From assembly GCA_020636775.1 (NCBI GenBank), contig JACJXF010000014.1:1-64000 (forward strand): 64,000 bases of DNA. The letters are read 5' to 3'. A model generated the notes under the pieces. That model made no database searches, was not told the DNA's origin, and worked only from the letters and a program-made list of their open reading frames with translations. The stretch comes from Bacteroidales bacterium (GTDB lineage: Bacteria; Bacteroidota; Bacteroidia; Bacteroidales; GCA-2748055). The position numbers and the translations under genes are program-made. Shown in pieces: positions 26,232-35,767 of the stretch. Each line of letters opens with the position of its first letter. Position 1 is the stretch's first letter.

Positions 26232-28313
26232 TCATTTTGTGATTATATCAATTTCGGCATAACCGGTATTATCGTTTCCCTCCGTATTTCTCAAACTCTG
26301 AAGTTTCAAATACCTGGCTTTTTCAGGTGCAAACATTTTAATCTGCCACGAGGGGTTGTTTTTAATGTTGGAGAATTCACCCTGATCTGCCAGTTTCCAG
26401 TTCTTATTGTCTGAAGAAACATAAAACCTGTAATTGGTAATGATACCCGGTCCCCACAATCCCTGATCAGGAAAATATCTGAATCCTGTTAAAATTTGTT
26501 CCTTACCCAAATCTATGACCAAATCAATGGGCATCTTTTTATCACTGTCCTGATGCCATGCAGTTAATGGGTCTCCATCCAATACAGCATATGCTTTTTC
26601 ATCGGCTGCTCCCACTATTTTCCAGTTTTTTCGAGGGAGATCGAATTTCTCCCGGCATACCGGACTGCTTTTGCCAGATGAAGGTTCGTATGCAATAGCA
26701 CTTACCTCCACTTTCCCTTCGGTTTGAAATGGGCCTGAATATTTTTTCGAGGCAGTTGTCGGGTCCTGATTGTTTAAGGTGTAATAAAGAACCGATTCAT
26801 CATCAGCAGGAGTAATGATTACTTCTCCCGACTGATTTCTGATAATGGAAGGAGGCTCAAGGATTTGTGGCGCATTATATATGTCGATATTTGAAATCAA
26901 GGGGCAACTTTTTGCATCGCTTATCTTTAGACGAATGGCTGTTGCCCGAACAGTTGGGAAACGAAGGATGCGTTTATATCCTATGGTACTTGCTGCTGCC
27001 AGTTCTTTCCAGATTCCATCAACAAGAGCCTCAACGGTAAAAGCTTTCACGCGCTGACCTTTCCGAATGTATTCCTGTACCAGAAAACGATTGAAGCTGG
27101 TTGGTTTGCCAAAGTCAATGGTCAATGAGGCATTTATTACACTATCGTCAGTAGCCCAATAAGTTTCTTTACTGCCATCTATTGCATTTGCCGCCCCAAA
27201 CCTTTTTTCTTTTCCACGGATGTTCGATGCTTCAGCTCTGGCATTTTCACTTAGATCAACAGCAAAAGCTTCTTCCACAGCTTTAGCAAATTCAAGTGCT
27301 GCATGTTCGTCATTTGGATGAATCAGGCCGTTCGGCATGATCGGAAAATTGAGCAGCAGCGAGCCGTTACGCCCAATGGAGTTATAGTAAATGTCCATGA
27401 GCTGAGGTTTTGTTTTAACTCTGGCATCCTCCCCCGGGTGGTAGAACCATTCCGGCCTGATGGAAGTATTCACTTCAGCCGGCACCCACGAATCGCCGTC
27501 TTCCAGTCCATAGTGTAACATGTTCCATGTTACTTCGCCGGTTTTATTTAACAAGCTCCAGTTTGTTTCTCCAACAAAGCCTGCCTCGGTTCCAACCCAG
27601 CGCAGATCGGCCCTGTCTCCTCCATCGTTCCAGATAACAATATTGGGTTGCAGTTCGCGCACGAGCTTGTAAGTATTTTCCCAGTCGTAATAGCTTGAAG
27701 GGTCAATTTTACGCTCCTCATTTGCTCCGCCATAATAGCCGCTACCTCCGTTTGCACCGTCAAACCAAATTTCAAAAACAGGTCCGTAATTTGTGAGCAG
27801 TTCTGTCAATTGATTCCTGAAGTAGGTGATATATTCAGGCTTCCCATAATCAGCAAAGTTCCTGTCCCAGGGTGACAAGTAGATACCGAACTTCAGATCA
27901 TATTCTCTGCATGCATCGGCCATCTCGCGAACAACATCTCCCTTTCCGCCGCGCCAGGACGTATTCTTCACAGAATATTCAGTGTATTCAGAAGGCCAGA
28001 GGCAAAAACCACAGTGATGTTTGGCAGTGAGAATTATTCCTTTCATACCGGCTTCTTTGCAAATCCTCGCCCACTGTCGGCAATCCAGTTCGCCTGGATT
28101 AAAGAGGTCGATATCTTCATTTCCATACCCCCAGGATTGGTCGGTATATGTATTTAAGGAGAAATGAACAAAGGCATAATATTCCATTTCCTGCCATCTC
28201 ATCTGATTTTCTGAAGGGATAGGGCCGAATGGTTCTGGAGCCTTTGTTCTGTTGCAGCCGCAGCAGACCGAACACACTAAAAGAAGTAACACGTAAAAAG
28301 AAGTCCGGGTCAT
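26232..28313 (-). CDS. GH29 alpha-L-fucosidase lipoprotein with F5/8-type C domains
   Basis: Removes alpha-linked fucose from glycans. A lipoprotein signal with Cys-rich lipobox (CSVCCGCNR) precedes the GH29 barrel (MRWQEMEYYAFVHFSLNTYT, then AKHHCGFCLWPSEYT). The nucleophile is Asp185 in EIWFDGANGG. After the barrel come a discoidin/F5-8 C-like module (about 350-470), a CHB_HEX-like segment (ESVLYYTLNNQDPTT) and a second F5/8 C-like module at the end. The 693-residue length fits a multi-domain member. The next two minus-strand genes would be transcribed before it: esterase, esterase, fucosidase. Confidence 0.93.
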   Translation of the reverse strand: MTRTSFYVLLLLVCSVCCGCNRTKAPEPFGPIPSENQMRWQEMEYYAFVHFSLNTYTDQSWGYGNEDIDLFNPGELDCRQWARICKEAGMKGIILTAKHHCGFCLWPSEYTEYSVKNTSWRGGKGDVVREMADACREYDLKFGIYLSPWDRNFADYGKPEYITYFRNQLTELLTNYGPVFEIWFDGANGGSGYYGGANEERKIDPSSYYDWENTYKLVRELQPNIVIWNDGGDRADLRWVGTEAGFVGETNWSLLNKTGEVTWNMLHYGLEDGDSWVPAEVNTSIRPEWFYHPGEDARVKTKPQLMDIYYNSIGRNGSLLLNFPIMPNGLIHPNDEHAALEFAKAVEEAFAVDLSENARAEASNIRGKEKRFGAANAIDGSKETYWATDDSVINASLTIDFGKPTSFNRFLVQEYIRKGQRVKAFTVEALVDGIWKELAAASTIGYKRILRFPTVRATAIRLKISDAKSCPLISNIDIYNAPQILEPPSIIRNQSGEVIITPADDESVLYYTLNNQDPTTASKKYSGPFQTEGKVEVSAIAYEPSSGKSSPVCREKFDLPRKNWKIVGAADEKAYAVLDGDPLTAWHQDSDKKMPIDLVIDLGKEQILTGFRYFPDQGLWGPGIITNYRFYVSSDNKNWKLADQGEFSNIKNNPSWQIKMFAPEKARYLKLQSLRNTEGNDNTGYAEIDIITK

Positions 28314-28345
28314 AAAAATCTGTTCAATTCATCTTTGAAAGACTT

Positions 28346-29491
28346 TCACTTAAATATCAGGGGAGCAAACTCATTCAACGCCCTGCGCCATGTGAGCCAT
28401 TCATGTGCAGTACCCGGTGATTCATAGAAAACGATGTTGTTGATGCCCCGGTCTTTTAGTTGCTGAACCAGATCCTTCGGATTTCGTTCTTCGGTACCTG
28501 TGCCCACAAAATAAAGATCCAGCTGCTTATTAAAAACATTTGCATCTTTGAACATCCCGTTAAAGACTTCGTCAATTCCTGTATTAGGCTGTATAAATAA
28601 TCCGCTGAATGTTCCCATCCAGGCAAATTTGTCCATGTTTTCTGAAACAGTAAGACAGGTCTGAAAGCCGCCTCTCGACAGTCCGGCCATAGCCCTGTGC
28701 TTCCTGTCGGTATAGGTGCGGAAGGTACTGTCGATGAAAGGAATAAGATTCCTTGTAAAAATCCCGGTAATGTTCCCGGAAGCTTCCCTCACATCTGAAT
28801 TGGTCTTAATATCTCCACTGGGCATAACAACTATCATAGGTACCGCCTTGCCGCTCGCAATTAAACCATCCATAATATTTGCCATGTGACCCTGATTTGA
28901 CCAGCCATTTTCATCCTCTCCCCAACCATGAATAAGGTAGAGAACAGGAAACTTTTCCTTTGTATTAATTTCATATTCAGAAGGAACATAAACATTGATA
29001 TGGCGCTCCATTCCGTTGATTTCAGACCAGTAATAAATGGAACGCACCTGTCCGTGAGCAATGTTTTTATTAAACCTGTAGTAATCGCCTTCGGGACCTT
29101 CCGGGATTTCAATACCGGAATTTTCCCAATTGCCACCGAAAAAAGCCTCTGTGTTTCTGTCCATTACAGCAACTCCATCAATAAGGATGGCATAGTAATG
29201 AAAGCCAACTACCTGCGGATCAGAATAACCTGTCCAGACTCCAAGGCTGTCTCTGGTCAGGGCATATTTTTTCCCGGCCAGGTCTGCCTGCACATTCTGG
29301 GCAGTAGGAGCGACAACCCGAAAATACACCTGACGACTCACCGCATTCACGGCAGGATATTGCGAAATAAAGGTGTTTGTTGAGGCAGGCTTAAAGCCGT
29401 CAGGGGGAGGTATTACCTTCTCCGGCCGAAACTGGGCGGAAACAATTCCGGAGAAAATCATTGCTGTAATAATCAGGGTGATTTTTTTCAT
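28346..29491 (-). CDS. CE1-type esterase with N-terminal beta-sandwich
   Basis: A secreted alpha/beta-hydrolase (signal peptide MKKITLIITAMIFSGIVSAQ). Residues about 40-125 form an E-set/CBM48-like domain (VYFRVVAPTAQNVQADLAG). The esterase domain then begins HINVYVPSEYEINTKEKFPV. Catalytic Ser272 is in MAGLSRGGF, and the terminal His is in GTAHEWLTWR. Members of this group release feruloyl or acetyl groups from hemicellulose. It lies 21 bases from the related esterase upstream and 33 bases from the fucosidase, so the three form an operon. Confidence 0.9.
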   Translation of the reverse strand: MKKITLIITAMIFSGIVSAQFRPEKVIPPPDGFKPASTNTFISQYPAVNAVSRQVYFRVVAPTAQNVQADLAGKKYALTRDSLGVWTGYSDPQVVGFHYYAILIDGVAVMDRNTEAFFGGNWENSGIEIPEGPEGDYYRFNKNIAHGQVRSIYYWSEINGMERHINVYVPSEYEINTKEKFPVLYLIHGWGEDENGWSNQGHMANIMDGLIASGKAVPMIVVMPSGDIKTNSDVREASGNITGIFTRNLIPFIDSTFRTYTDRKHRAMAGLSRGGFQTCLTVSENMDKFAWMGTFSGLFIQPNTGIDEVFNGMFKDANVFNKQLDLYFVGTGTEERNPKDLVQQLKDRGINNIVFYESPGTAHEWLTWRRALNEFAPLIFK

Positions 29492-29511
29492 TATTTCAAG
29501 AGGTTTTAGAT

Positions 29512-30390
29512 TTAAACGCCAGACATATAAACCGAATAAACTGAAGAATCCACGGGTTTAAAGATCAATTGCAAAAACAAGTAAAGACTTTCTTTCCATA
29601 CCTCGAAATCGTGATTCCCTCCCGGAATTACATAATAGATATGGGGAACATTATTTTCTTTAAGGTAATCATGAGTGCGCTGGCTAAAGGGGAGAAGTCC
29701 GTCATTCCCGCCGCATGAAATCCACAGTAACCGGAGTTGTTTCTTTGTTTTTTCGGGGAGGGGGACCAGCTCTTCAGGTGGTTTTGTGTTTGGTGCCGAT
29801 GAAAAACCACCTACCCAGGCAAACTGGTCAGGGTTACCCAGACCAAAGTTAAGCGATTGCCCGCCACCCATCGACAAGCCTGCAATGGCCCTGTGTTCAC
29901 GCCCTTTTTTTACCGGATAGTTTTTTTTGATAAAAGGAATCAGGCTGGTAAGAAGGTCTTTTTCAAAATTTGCGAAGGCCTGCACTTTCATACTGTCAAA
30001 AACATTTCCAGTTGCACGGTCGTCTTTCATGGCGCGACCATTGGGCATTACCACTATCATTGGTTCAATTTTACTGTCAGAATACAGATTGTCCAAAATA
30101 ATCTGAATCTTACCTCCATTTAACCATTCATTTTCATCACCGCCAATACCATGCAAAAGATACAATACCGGATATTTTTTATCTTTTGAGAAGGAAGGAG
30201 GCGTATAAACAAGTGCCTTTCGCTCTGTGCCTACTGTTTTTGAAAAGTAACTGATAGTATCAATTTTACCATGACTTATATTACCGCGTATTTCATCAAA
30301 TCCCTGAGGAATCGTTGTATGCGGATTTTGTGAATTTGCCGATTGGGTATAAACAAGGATGGCGGAAATTAGAAGTATTATTTGCTTCAT
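29512..30390 (-). CDS. CE1-type esterase
   Basis: A secreted alpha/beta-hydrolase of 292 residues, a single-domain paralogue of its neighbour without the beta-sandwich. Signal peptide MKQIILLISAILVYTQSANS. Catalytic Ser173 is in IAGLSMGGGQS; the acidic residue is likely in CGGNDGLL and the His is in GGNHDFEVW. HINVY/ALVYTPPSF and LLHGIGGDENEW are typical of the feruloyl/acetyl-xylan esterase group. First gene of the esterase-esterase-fucosidase cluster. The last dozen residues (PVDSSVYSVYMSGV) look like non-homologous extension. Confidence 0.88.
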   Translation of the reverse strand: MKQIILLISAILVYTQSANSQNPHTTIPQGFDEIRGNISHGKIDTISYFSKTVGTERKALVYTPPSFSKDKKYPVLYLLHGIGGDENEWLNGGKIQIILDNLYSDSKIEPMIVVMPNGRAMKDDRATGNVFDSMKVQAFANFEKDLLTSLIPFIKKNYPVKKGREHRAIAGLSMGGGQSLNFGLGNPDQFAWVGGFSSAPNTKPPEELVPLPEKTKKQLRLLWISCGGNDGLLPFSQRTHDYLKENNVPHIYYVIPGGNHDFEVWKESLYLFLQLIFKPVDSSVYSVYMSGV

Positions 30391-30735
30391 CGTTTGTTAA
30401 TTTAAGCTTCCCTAAACAAGAATTTTTCCAAATATTTGGATAACAATTTACAAAATAGAATTGAGGGATGTGTTAAACTTCCTGCTTTATTCCTGCAGAT
30501 GAAAAAATGCGGCGGAAATTGGGTTAACTATCTGATTTACTGATTCTTTCCACTAACCTTATTGGATGATCCAATGAAAAACCGGAATTTTAGTTCTGAT
30601 GAGATTGGGATGTAACCGGAGAAGATTAAGGGTCAGTGTCCTCTTCCTGCATTCCATGATCATCTGTTTCAGTTAATTAGAGAAATACTCATTTTAGACT
30701 ATGGTTTTCTTTAAATAAATCACGATATTTGTACT
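30391..30735. other. Divergent intergenic region between esterase and AbiE genes
   Basis: I see no gene in these 345 bases. A TATTTGTA just before the GTG start at 30736 could serve as a -7 element for a nearly leaderless AbiEi transcript; no clear -33 or operator palindrome was found. Confidence 0.5.
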
Positions 30736-31503
30736 GTGAGTACTAATAATGAGATAAAAATAAAGAAGCTCCTGGATTTGCATGTCCCCGGAACTGTAAT
30801 TCTTGCGTCATGGCTCGACGCAAAAGGATTCTCATATGACCTTCAGCAAAGGTATAAAAAGAGTGAGTGGCTCGAATCCATAGGTGTAGGGGCATTTATA
30901 AGACCAAATGAGAATGTAAATTGGCAGGGGGCGGTATATTCACTTCAAAAGCAAGCAAACCTGCAGGTACATATAGGTGGGCTTACAGCCTTGTCTTTAC
31001 TGGGATATTCGCATTATTTAAGAAGTGGTGTTGAAACAATATACCTGTTTTCTAAACTTAAGACAAAATTGCCGGCATGGTTTGAGAAATATTCCTGGAG
31101 TGAGCCGATCACTCATATAAAGACCTCTTTTCTTCCTTCTGCGCAAGGGTATGAGGAATTTAACCAAGGAGTTTTTCAGATAAAAATAGCCAGCCCGGAA
31201 CGAGCAATACTGGAATGCCTCTATCTGACTCCTGACATATTGGATATTCTTGAAGCATATCAAATATTATCAGGTCTTGTCAATTTGAGACCAGAGCTGA
31301 TGCAGTCATTGCTAATTGATTGTAAATCAGTGAAGGTTAAGAGATTATTCCTTTATATGTTAAAGAAGGCGAATCATCAATGGGGTCAGTTTCTAGACAC
31401 CTCAAAAGTTCTGCTTGGAACAGGGGATCGAGAGGTTGTCAAGAATGGTAAATATGATTCTGAGTTTCATATAACCGTTCCTAAAGAATTAGCTCGTTTA
31501 TGA
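30736..31503 (+). CDS. AbiEi-type antitoxin of a type IV toxin-antitoxin pair
   Basis: A 255-residue antitoxin-like protein. The N-terminal 90 residues form the winged-helix DNA-binding part (VILASWLDAKGFSYDLQQRY, then GVGAFIRPNE), followed by VHIGGLTALSLLGYSHYLRS and a C-terminal domain with IASPERAILECLYL, which recurs in AbiEi proteins. It starts with GTG. Its stop overlaps the next start as ATGA, so it is translationally coupled to the AbiEii gene. Known AbiEi proteins repress their own promoter and neutralise AbiEii without binding it. In phage defence the pair acts by abortive infection. Confidence 0.85.
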   Translation: MSTNNEIKIKKLLDLHVPGTVILASWLDAKGFSYDLQQRYKKSEWLESIGVGAFIRPNENVNWQGAVYSLQKQANLQVHIGGLTALSLLGYSHYLRSGVETIYLFSKLKTKLPAWFEKYSWSEPITHIKTSFLPSAQGYEEFNQGVFQIKIASPERAILECLYLTPDILDILEAYQILSGLVNLRPELMQSLLIDCKSVKVKRLFLYMLKKANHQWGQFLDTSKVLLGTGDREVVKNGKYDSEFHITVPKELARL

Positions 31504-32420
31504 TTAATCCAAGATACAGGGCTCAGCTTGAATTATTATTTCAGACTATTCCATACATTGCCAAAGAGAAAATCTTTGCGCTGAAGGGAGGAACTGCTAT
31601 CAACTTGTTTATACGCAGTCTGCCCAGACTATCAGTCGACATAGATCTTACTTATGTTCCAATAAATGATAGAAAAACTGCATTAAGTGAAATCTCTAAA
31701 GGCTTAGGCAGGATAAAGGTTGATTTAGAGAAATCAATTCCTGGCATAAGTGTGACAGCAGTTTCCCGTGAAGGTGAGGATGTCAAAATTAATTGCCAGT
31801 TAAAGAAAGCACAAATCAAAATAGAAGTAAACACTATTACACGAGGAACGATAAATGATACTGTATTGATGAAAATTGATAAGCCTGTACAAGAGACGTT
31901 TGGTAGGTTTGCAGCTATAAATGTTGTGTCCATGGCTGAATTATATGGTGGTAAAATCTGTGCGGCTTTAGACCGTCAACATCCCCGTGATCTTTTTGAT
32001 GTAAAGTTGTTGTTGGAGAACGAAGGTTTAACAGAGGAAATAATGAAGGGGTTTCTGGTCTCACTAATTTCTCATATGAGGCCAGTAAGCGAACTTTTAA
32101 ATCCTACATTCATTGATCAAAGGAATGCTTTTGAAACTCAATTTTCAGGTATGTCAGATATTCCTTTTAGCTATAAGGAATTTGAAAAGACTCGTGAAGA
32201 ACTTGTCTACGAAATAAAATCAAAACTAACTATTGAAGATCGTGTTTTTTTGGTTAGTTTTAAAGAAGCAGATCCAATTTGGGAATACTTTAGTATCAGG
32301 AATGCTAATGAACTACCAGCTGTTCGATGGAAACTTCAAAACTTAAGAAAGTTAAAACAAGAGAATCCTGGAAAACACCTTGAATTGGTAAATACACTTT
32401 ACGGGATTTTGTTTGGCTAA
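31500..32420 (+). CDS. AbiEii nucleotidyltransferase toxin
   Basis: A 306-residue toxin of the AbiEii/MenT nucleotidyltransferase family. The polymerase-beta-like active site is Gly30-Gly31-Thr32 (ALKGGTAINLF) and Asp47-Ile-Asp49 (SVDIDLTYV). The third block is GKICAALDRQHPRDLFDVKL, with the conserved Lys, Arg and Asp. In characterised relatives it transfers nucleotides to tRNA acceptor stems and blocks translation. It overlaps the antitoxin gene by four bases and is followed after eight bases by a third open frame. Confidence 0.9.
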   Translation: MINPRYRAQLELLFQTIPYIAKEKIFALKGGTAINLFIRSLPRLSVDIDLTYVPINDRKTALSEISKGLGRIKVDLEKSIPGISVTAVSREGEDVKINCQLKKAQIKIEVNTITRGTINDTVLMKIDKPVQETFGRFAAINVVSMAELYGGKICAALDRQHPRDLFDVKLLLENEGLTEEIMKGFLVSLISHMRPVSELLNPTFIDQRNAFETQFSGMSDIPFSYKEFEKTREELVYEIKSKLTIEDRVFLVSFKEADPIWEYFSIRNANELPAVRWKLQNLRKLKQENPGKHLELVNTLYGILFG

Positions 32421-32428
32421 CCAACAAT

Positions 32429-33004
32429 ATGATGCATGAACTCAGAAAGTATGCAAAAATGACCTTAAAGAATATTATAAAAAACTACAGCTGGCTTAAC
32501 ATTGAACAAAAACTATTAGAGCTTTATCCTGACGAGAAAGATAATGGCAATTTGCCTCTTTATGAAGAAGTGTTTGAAAAGTTGCGTTTTATGACTCCTG
32601 AGAATTCTGATATAATGTTAAACTTAAGCTGGCAACATGATGCCTTTGATGGCAAAAACTACGTTGATGTTAGCGGGAAAGATTTATCCAGGTCTAAATC
32701 GCTACCGATTGAAACAGATGCCTGTGCCATTGAGTTCACTCCATGGAATAAATGGCTTGGAATGGAAATCACTGATAACACATTAAAAGATTTTACAGAA
32801 TTGGAGATCTTATGTCACAGTCTGTATGAAATGACTTTTTTTGATTTTGATGAAGATTCCATTCAAAATGAAGTCAAACGAATCCAGGATATTGCCGAAG
32901 ATTTTAATAATATGAGTGAGGAAGAAAAAAGAAAACATACCCGTTCAATTGATGATTTTCTGAAGGAATCGGAGGATGAAGAACAGGATGAACAAGAAGA
33001 ATAA
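32429..33004 (+). CDS. Uncharacterised acidic protein linked to AbiE (DUF6557-like)
   Basis: A 191-residue protein that starts eight bases after the AbiEii stop, so it belongs to the same transcript. The body contains FTPWNKWLGMEI and LCHSLYEMTFFDFDED, which I recall as features of the DUF6557 group; I am not certain. The last 40 residues are rich in Asp, Glu and Lys (SEDEEQDEQEE). No signal peptide, membrane segment or catalytic motif is seen. The start may be ATG 32429 or, more like the family, MTLKNIIKNYSW at 32459. Its role, if any, in the toxin-antitoxin module is unknown. Confidence 0.7.
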   Translation: MMHELRKYAKMTLKNIIKNYSWLNIEQKLLELYPDEKDNGNLPLYEEVFEKLRFMTPENSDIMLNLSWQHDAFDGKNYVDVSGKDLSRSKSLPIETDACAIEFTPWNKWLGMEITDNTLKDFTELEILCHSLYEMTFFDFDEDSIQNEVKRIQDIAEDFNNMSEEEKRKHTRSIDDFLKESEDEEQDEQEE

Positions 33005-33128
33005 ATAATACCTGGAAAACTCTCACTTGAATAGATCCTCCTGGAACAATCAATCGCTGGCGGTAAAGCATCAGCGAAAGTTTAGCAACAGCAAACAAGA
33101 AACTGTCATTCACCCTCTTACCCCAGCC

Positions 33129-33177
33129 TTCCGGCAGGCAGGCATTTACCCCTGCCGACAGGCAGCCATTCACCCGA
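33129..33177. repeat. Dispersed GGCAGGCAGG hairpin repeat
   Basis: CCGGCAGGCAGG and CCTGCCGACAGGCAG lie close together and can pair. The same core recurs at 34231-34253 and 36568-36583. Confidence 0.6.
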
Positions 33178-33200
33178 TCCTCACACTCACTCTCTCCCTT

Positions 33201-34148
33201 CTATCCCCATTCCGGAAACTGCGTTCTGTTCAGATCCAGCCCGGCAATCGTCTTCATATCCGAATCGTCCAGTTCAAAATCGAAAATCACCAGATTCTCC
33301 ATCATATGCGCTTTTTGGGAAGAGCGGGGGATGGCAACAACGCCTCTCTGGAAATGCCAGCGCAGGCATACCTGTGCAATGCTCTTATTGTGCTTTTTGC
33401 CAATGGTAGCAAGCGTTTCATTGCTGAAAATATTATTCCGGCCGGCTGCAAAGGGTGACCAGGCTTCCATCTGAACCACCGTATTCTTCATGGATGCATA
33501 GGGGATGTTTTCCTGAAAGAAAACATGGGTTTCAATTTGATTAATTACCGGTTTAATCCTGGCATACGTCATCAATTCTGCCAGCTGATCAGGGTCAAAA
33601 TTGCTCAGACCGATTGCTTTGATTTTTCCGGTTTCATATAGTTCTTCCAAAGCCTTCCATGAGCCTTTTACATCGCCTCTTGGTCGGTGGAGAAGATACA
33701 AATCCAGATACTCAAGCTGTAATTTGTCCAAAGAAGTCTGAAAAGCTGCCTTTGTTGTTTCATACCCATAATCGTCTACCCAAAGCTTCGAGGTTACAAA
33801 CAGTTTATCCCTGCTTATCCCGCTTTTCTTTATGCCGGCTCCAACAGCTTCTTCGTTTCCATAAATGTGAGCGGTGTCAATAAGTCGGTAACCCACTGAA
33901 ATGGCATCAGCCACGCATCGTTCACCCACATCGCCATTAAGGGTATTGGTGCCAAAACCGAGTCTGGGCATAAGTACTCCATTATTGAGTCTGACAGAGG
34001 GAATGGAACTTTTCTTTTGTGAAGACAAAATTGCTCCGTATACATTCGTTCTGCCTAAAGGCAAAAGAAAGGCAGAAGCAGCAAGCACCGAGCTGATTCT
34101 TAGAAAATCCCGGCGTTTTATAATATTCTCCTGATTGTTTTTCTCCAT
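33201..34148 (-). CDS. Aldo/keto reductase with Tat signal
   Basis: A 315-residue NADPH-dependent oxidoreductase of the AKR family. The N-terminus carries a twin-arginine signal (KRRDFLRISSVLAASAFLL), so export folded to the periplasm is expected. The barrel has DTAHIYGNEEAVG with the catalytic Asp and Tyr, KLWVDDYGYE with the catalytic Lys, LYLLHRP with the catalytic His and AIGLSNF. Cofactor binding end is VVAIPRSS. The substrate cannot be deduced. It is a standalone gene. Confidence 0.9.
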   Translation of the reverse strand: MEKNNQENIIKRRDFLRISSVLAASAFLLPLGRTNVYGAILSSQKKSSIPSVRLNNGVLMPRLGFGTNTLNGDVGERCVADAISVGYRLIDTAHIYGNEEAVGAGIKKSGISRDKLFVTSKLWVDDYGYETTKAAFQTSLDKLQLEYLDLYLLHRPRGDVKGSWKALEELYETGKIKAIGLSNFDPDQLAELMTYARIKPVINQIETHVFFQENIPYASMKNTVVQMEAWSPFAAGRNNIFSNETLATIGKKHNKSIAQVCLRWHFQRGVVAIPRSSQKAHMMENLVIFDFELDDSDMKTIAGLDLNRTQFPEWG

Positions 34149-34210
34149 GGTAATCTGTTTTATTTATTCAAATATAATGTTTTTCAGATGAATGGATTTA
34201 ATATTTTGTT

Positions 34211-34260
34211 AAGCGCCCACCGGCCGGCAGATCCCTGCCTGACCGGCAGGCAGGCGCTTA
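34211..34260. repeat. Compound hairpin with the GGCAGGCAGG repeat
   Basis: Outer arms AAGCGCC (34211-34217) and GGCGCTT (34254-34260) enclose CCTGCC-TGACC-GGCAGG. It lies between two minus-strand genes. There is no strong T-run on either side, so it is a dispersed repeat rather than a clear terminator. Confidence 0.65.
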
Positions 34261-34323
34261 AAGAAAACAGAAGCAATTAAACAGGCAGGAAGTTTCTTTT
34301 TTCCAATTTAAAAATGGAAAATA

Positions 34324-35574
34324 TTAGAACTGATAAGAAAACTGAACTGAAAAAGCATTTTCAGTTAATCTTAATAAGGAATTTACAGCAGTTGGATCAA
34401 AATAGTATTCATAAACCAGATTGCAGGAAATTGGGTGTTCCTTCAATGAATTCATCCCTAAACCGATTTTAGAAATTCCTCCCATATAATAGGTTTTGAA
34501 CGTACTTCCATATTGATTCTCAAAATTCAATTCCTTTAGATCCTTGTTGCTAAGCAGGACAAATTTATTTGCCAGTCCAAACCCTGCATGAAAAAACAGA
34601 TTTCCGAAATTGTTTTTATAATTTACCATAACCGGAAATCTTAAATCGAGAAGATTGAAATCAGCATCGAGATCAGAGACGCTGGTGTGAAAGGGATCAG
34701 GCGTAGCCCCAAAATTATTCACATTGTATATAACCCCTTTGTATGAAATAAGCTCCTGACTGTTTATGGCTTTCAGATTGTATTTTGGCTGATACCCGGC
34801 AAGCAAATCAAAACTAAATTCAATCCTTTCATGCGAAAAAAAAGCGTTTTGAATAATCAGGCTTGCACCAATTTGATAACCACTCCCATAATTGCTGATA
34901 AACTCATTACCAAACTTGTACTGATTAGTAGTATAAGCAATTGTCAGTCCAAAAGTAGTTTTAATTTGATTTGAACTTCTTTCAAATGACATACAAGTAT
35001 CCTCAGAACACATTTTCAAATTATACTTTCTTACCAGTTCAATAAGGGATGTGAAATTCAATTTTGTTGTATTTATCTCTCCGAGGATTTCAGGATAATC
35101 GGCCATTAAGGCTGTTAATTTCGATTTATAGAGATTTGCTGATGCTGGACTTCCGTCGGTGTTTTTATGATTATCTGATAATTCCCTGATTCCATAAGGC
35201 TCTTTTTCAATATAATAATGGCCGCCCTGCACATCTTCAAAATATAAAATACTTACCACCCCTTTTATAAGGTATTCCATAAATACTCTATTCTGATCCT
35301 TTTCAGAAACGGCAGGGACTTGAATAGACATATAATACTTGCTTCCTGCAAACCGATAGGCTATTATCTCCTGTGGTGAATACGTTCTGACTTCCTCGTC
35401 AGAATTGGTTTTGAATACACATTTCCTGGAAGCATTCAAACTGTTTTGAGCAAGCAGGAAGCCGTTTATTGTGTCACCTTTCTCATCAATTATATAACCG
35501 GGCTTATAGCTATTTGGATATAAGTTCAGGCTGAACAGAAAAAACAGGCACAGGAGAGTAAATAACTTTTTCAT
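34324..35574 (-). CDS. Outer-membrane beta-barrel protein of unknown function
   Basis: A 416-residue exported protein. Signal peptide MKKLFTLLCLFFLFSLNLYP, then a Bacteroidota-type N-terminal block (PGYIIDEKGDTINGFLLAQN, then TYSPQEIIAYRF) common in uncharacterised porin-like proteins. The C-terminal half alternates hydrophobic residues as expected for beta-strands and ends NAFSVQFSYQF with terminal Phe, the outer-membrane assembly signature. No enzymatic motif. A 15-base perfect palindrome lies 62 bases upstream of the start. Confidence 0.75.
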   Translation of the reverse strand: MKKLFTLLCLFFLFSLNLYPNSYKPGYIIDEKGDTINGFLLAQNSLNASRKCVFKTNSDEEVRTYSPQEIIAYRFAGSKYYMSIQVPAVSEKDQNRVFMEYLIKGVVSILYFEDVQGGHYYIEKEPYGIRELSDNHKNTDGSPASANLYKSKLTALMADYPEILGEINTTKLNFTSLIELVRKYNLKMCSEDTCMSFERSSNQIKTTFGLTIAYTTNQYKFGNEFISNYGSGYQIGASLIIQNAFFSHERIEFSFDLLAGYQPKYNLKAINSQELISYKGVIYNVNNFGATPDPFHTSVSDLDADFNLLDLRFPVMVNYKNNFGNLFFHAGFGLANKFVLLSNKDLKELNFENQYGSTFKTYYMGGISKIGLGMNSLKEHPISCNLVYEYYFDPTAVNSLLRLTENAFSVQFSYQF

Positions 35575-35635
35575 GCAATTAAAGGGGGATTACGTTAGAT
35601 TTCAATTCGTTTCAGGAAATAACATATAAATTGAA

Positions 35636-35650
35636 TCAACCACTGGTTGA
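35636..35650. promoter_or_regulatory. Perfect 15-base palindrome upstream of the beta-barrel gene
   Basis: TCAACCA-C-TGGTTGA has seven-base arms around one base. It lies 62-76 bases before the minus-strand start at 35574 and could be an operator; no known regulator is assigned. Confidence 0.4.
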
Positions 35651-35767
35651 ATCTTATATTTGATTTTTTAGGCTGAAAATAAAGTTAGAATAAATATCTG
35701 AAAATTCGATTTTACTGTTCTATTACCCGAAAGAAATACCAACTCTCCTGATTCGGCAGGATTTTGA

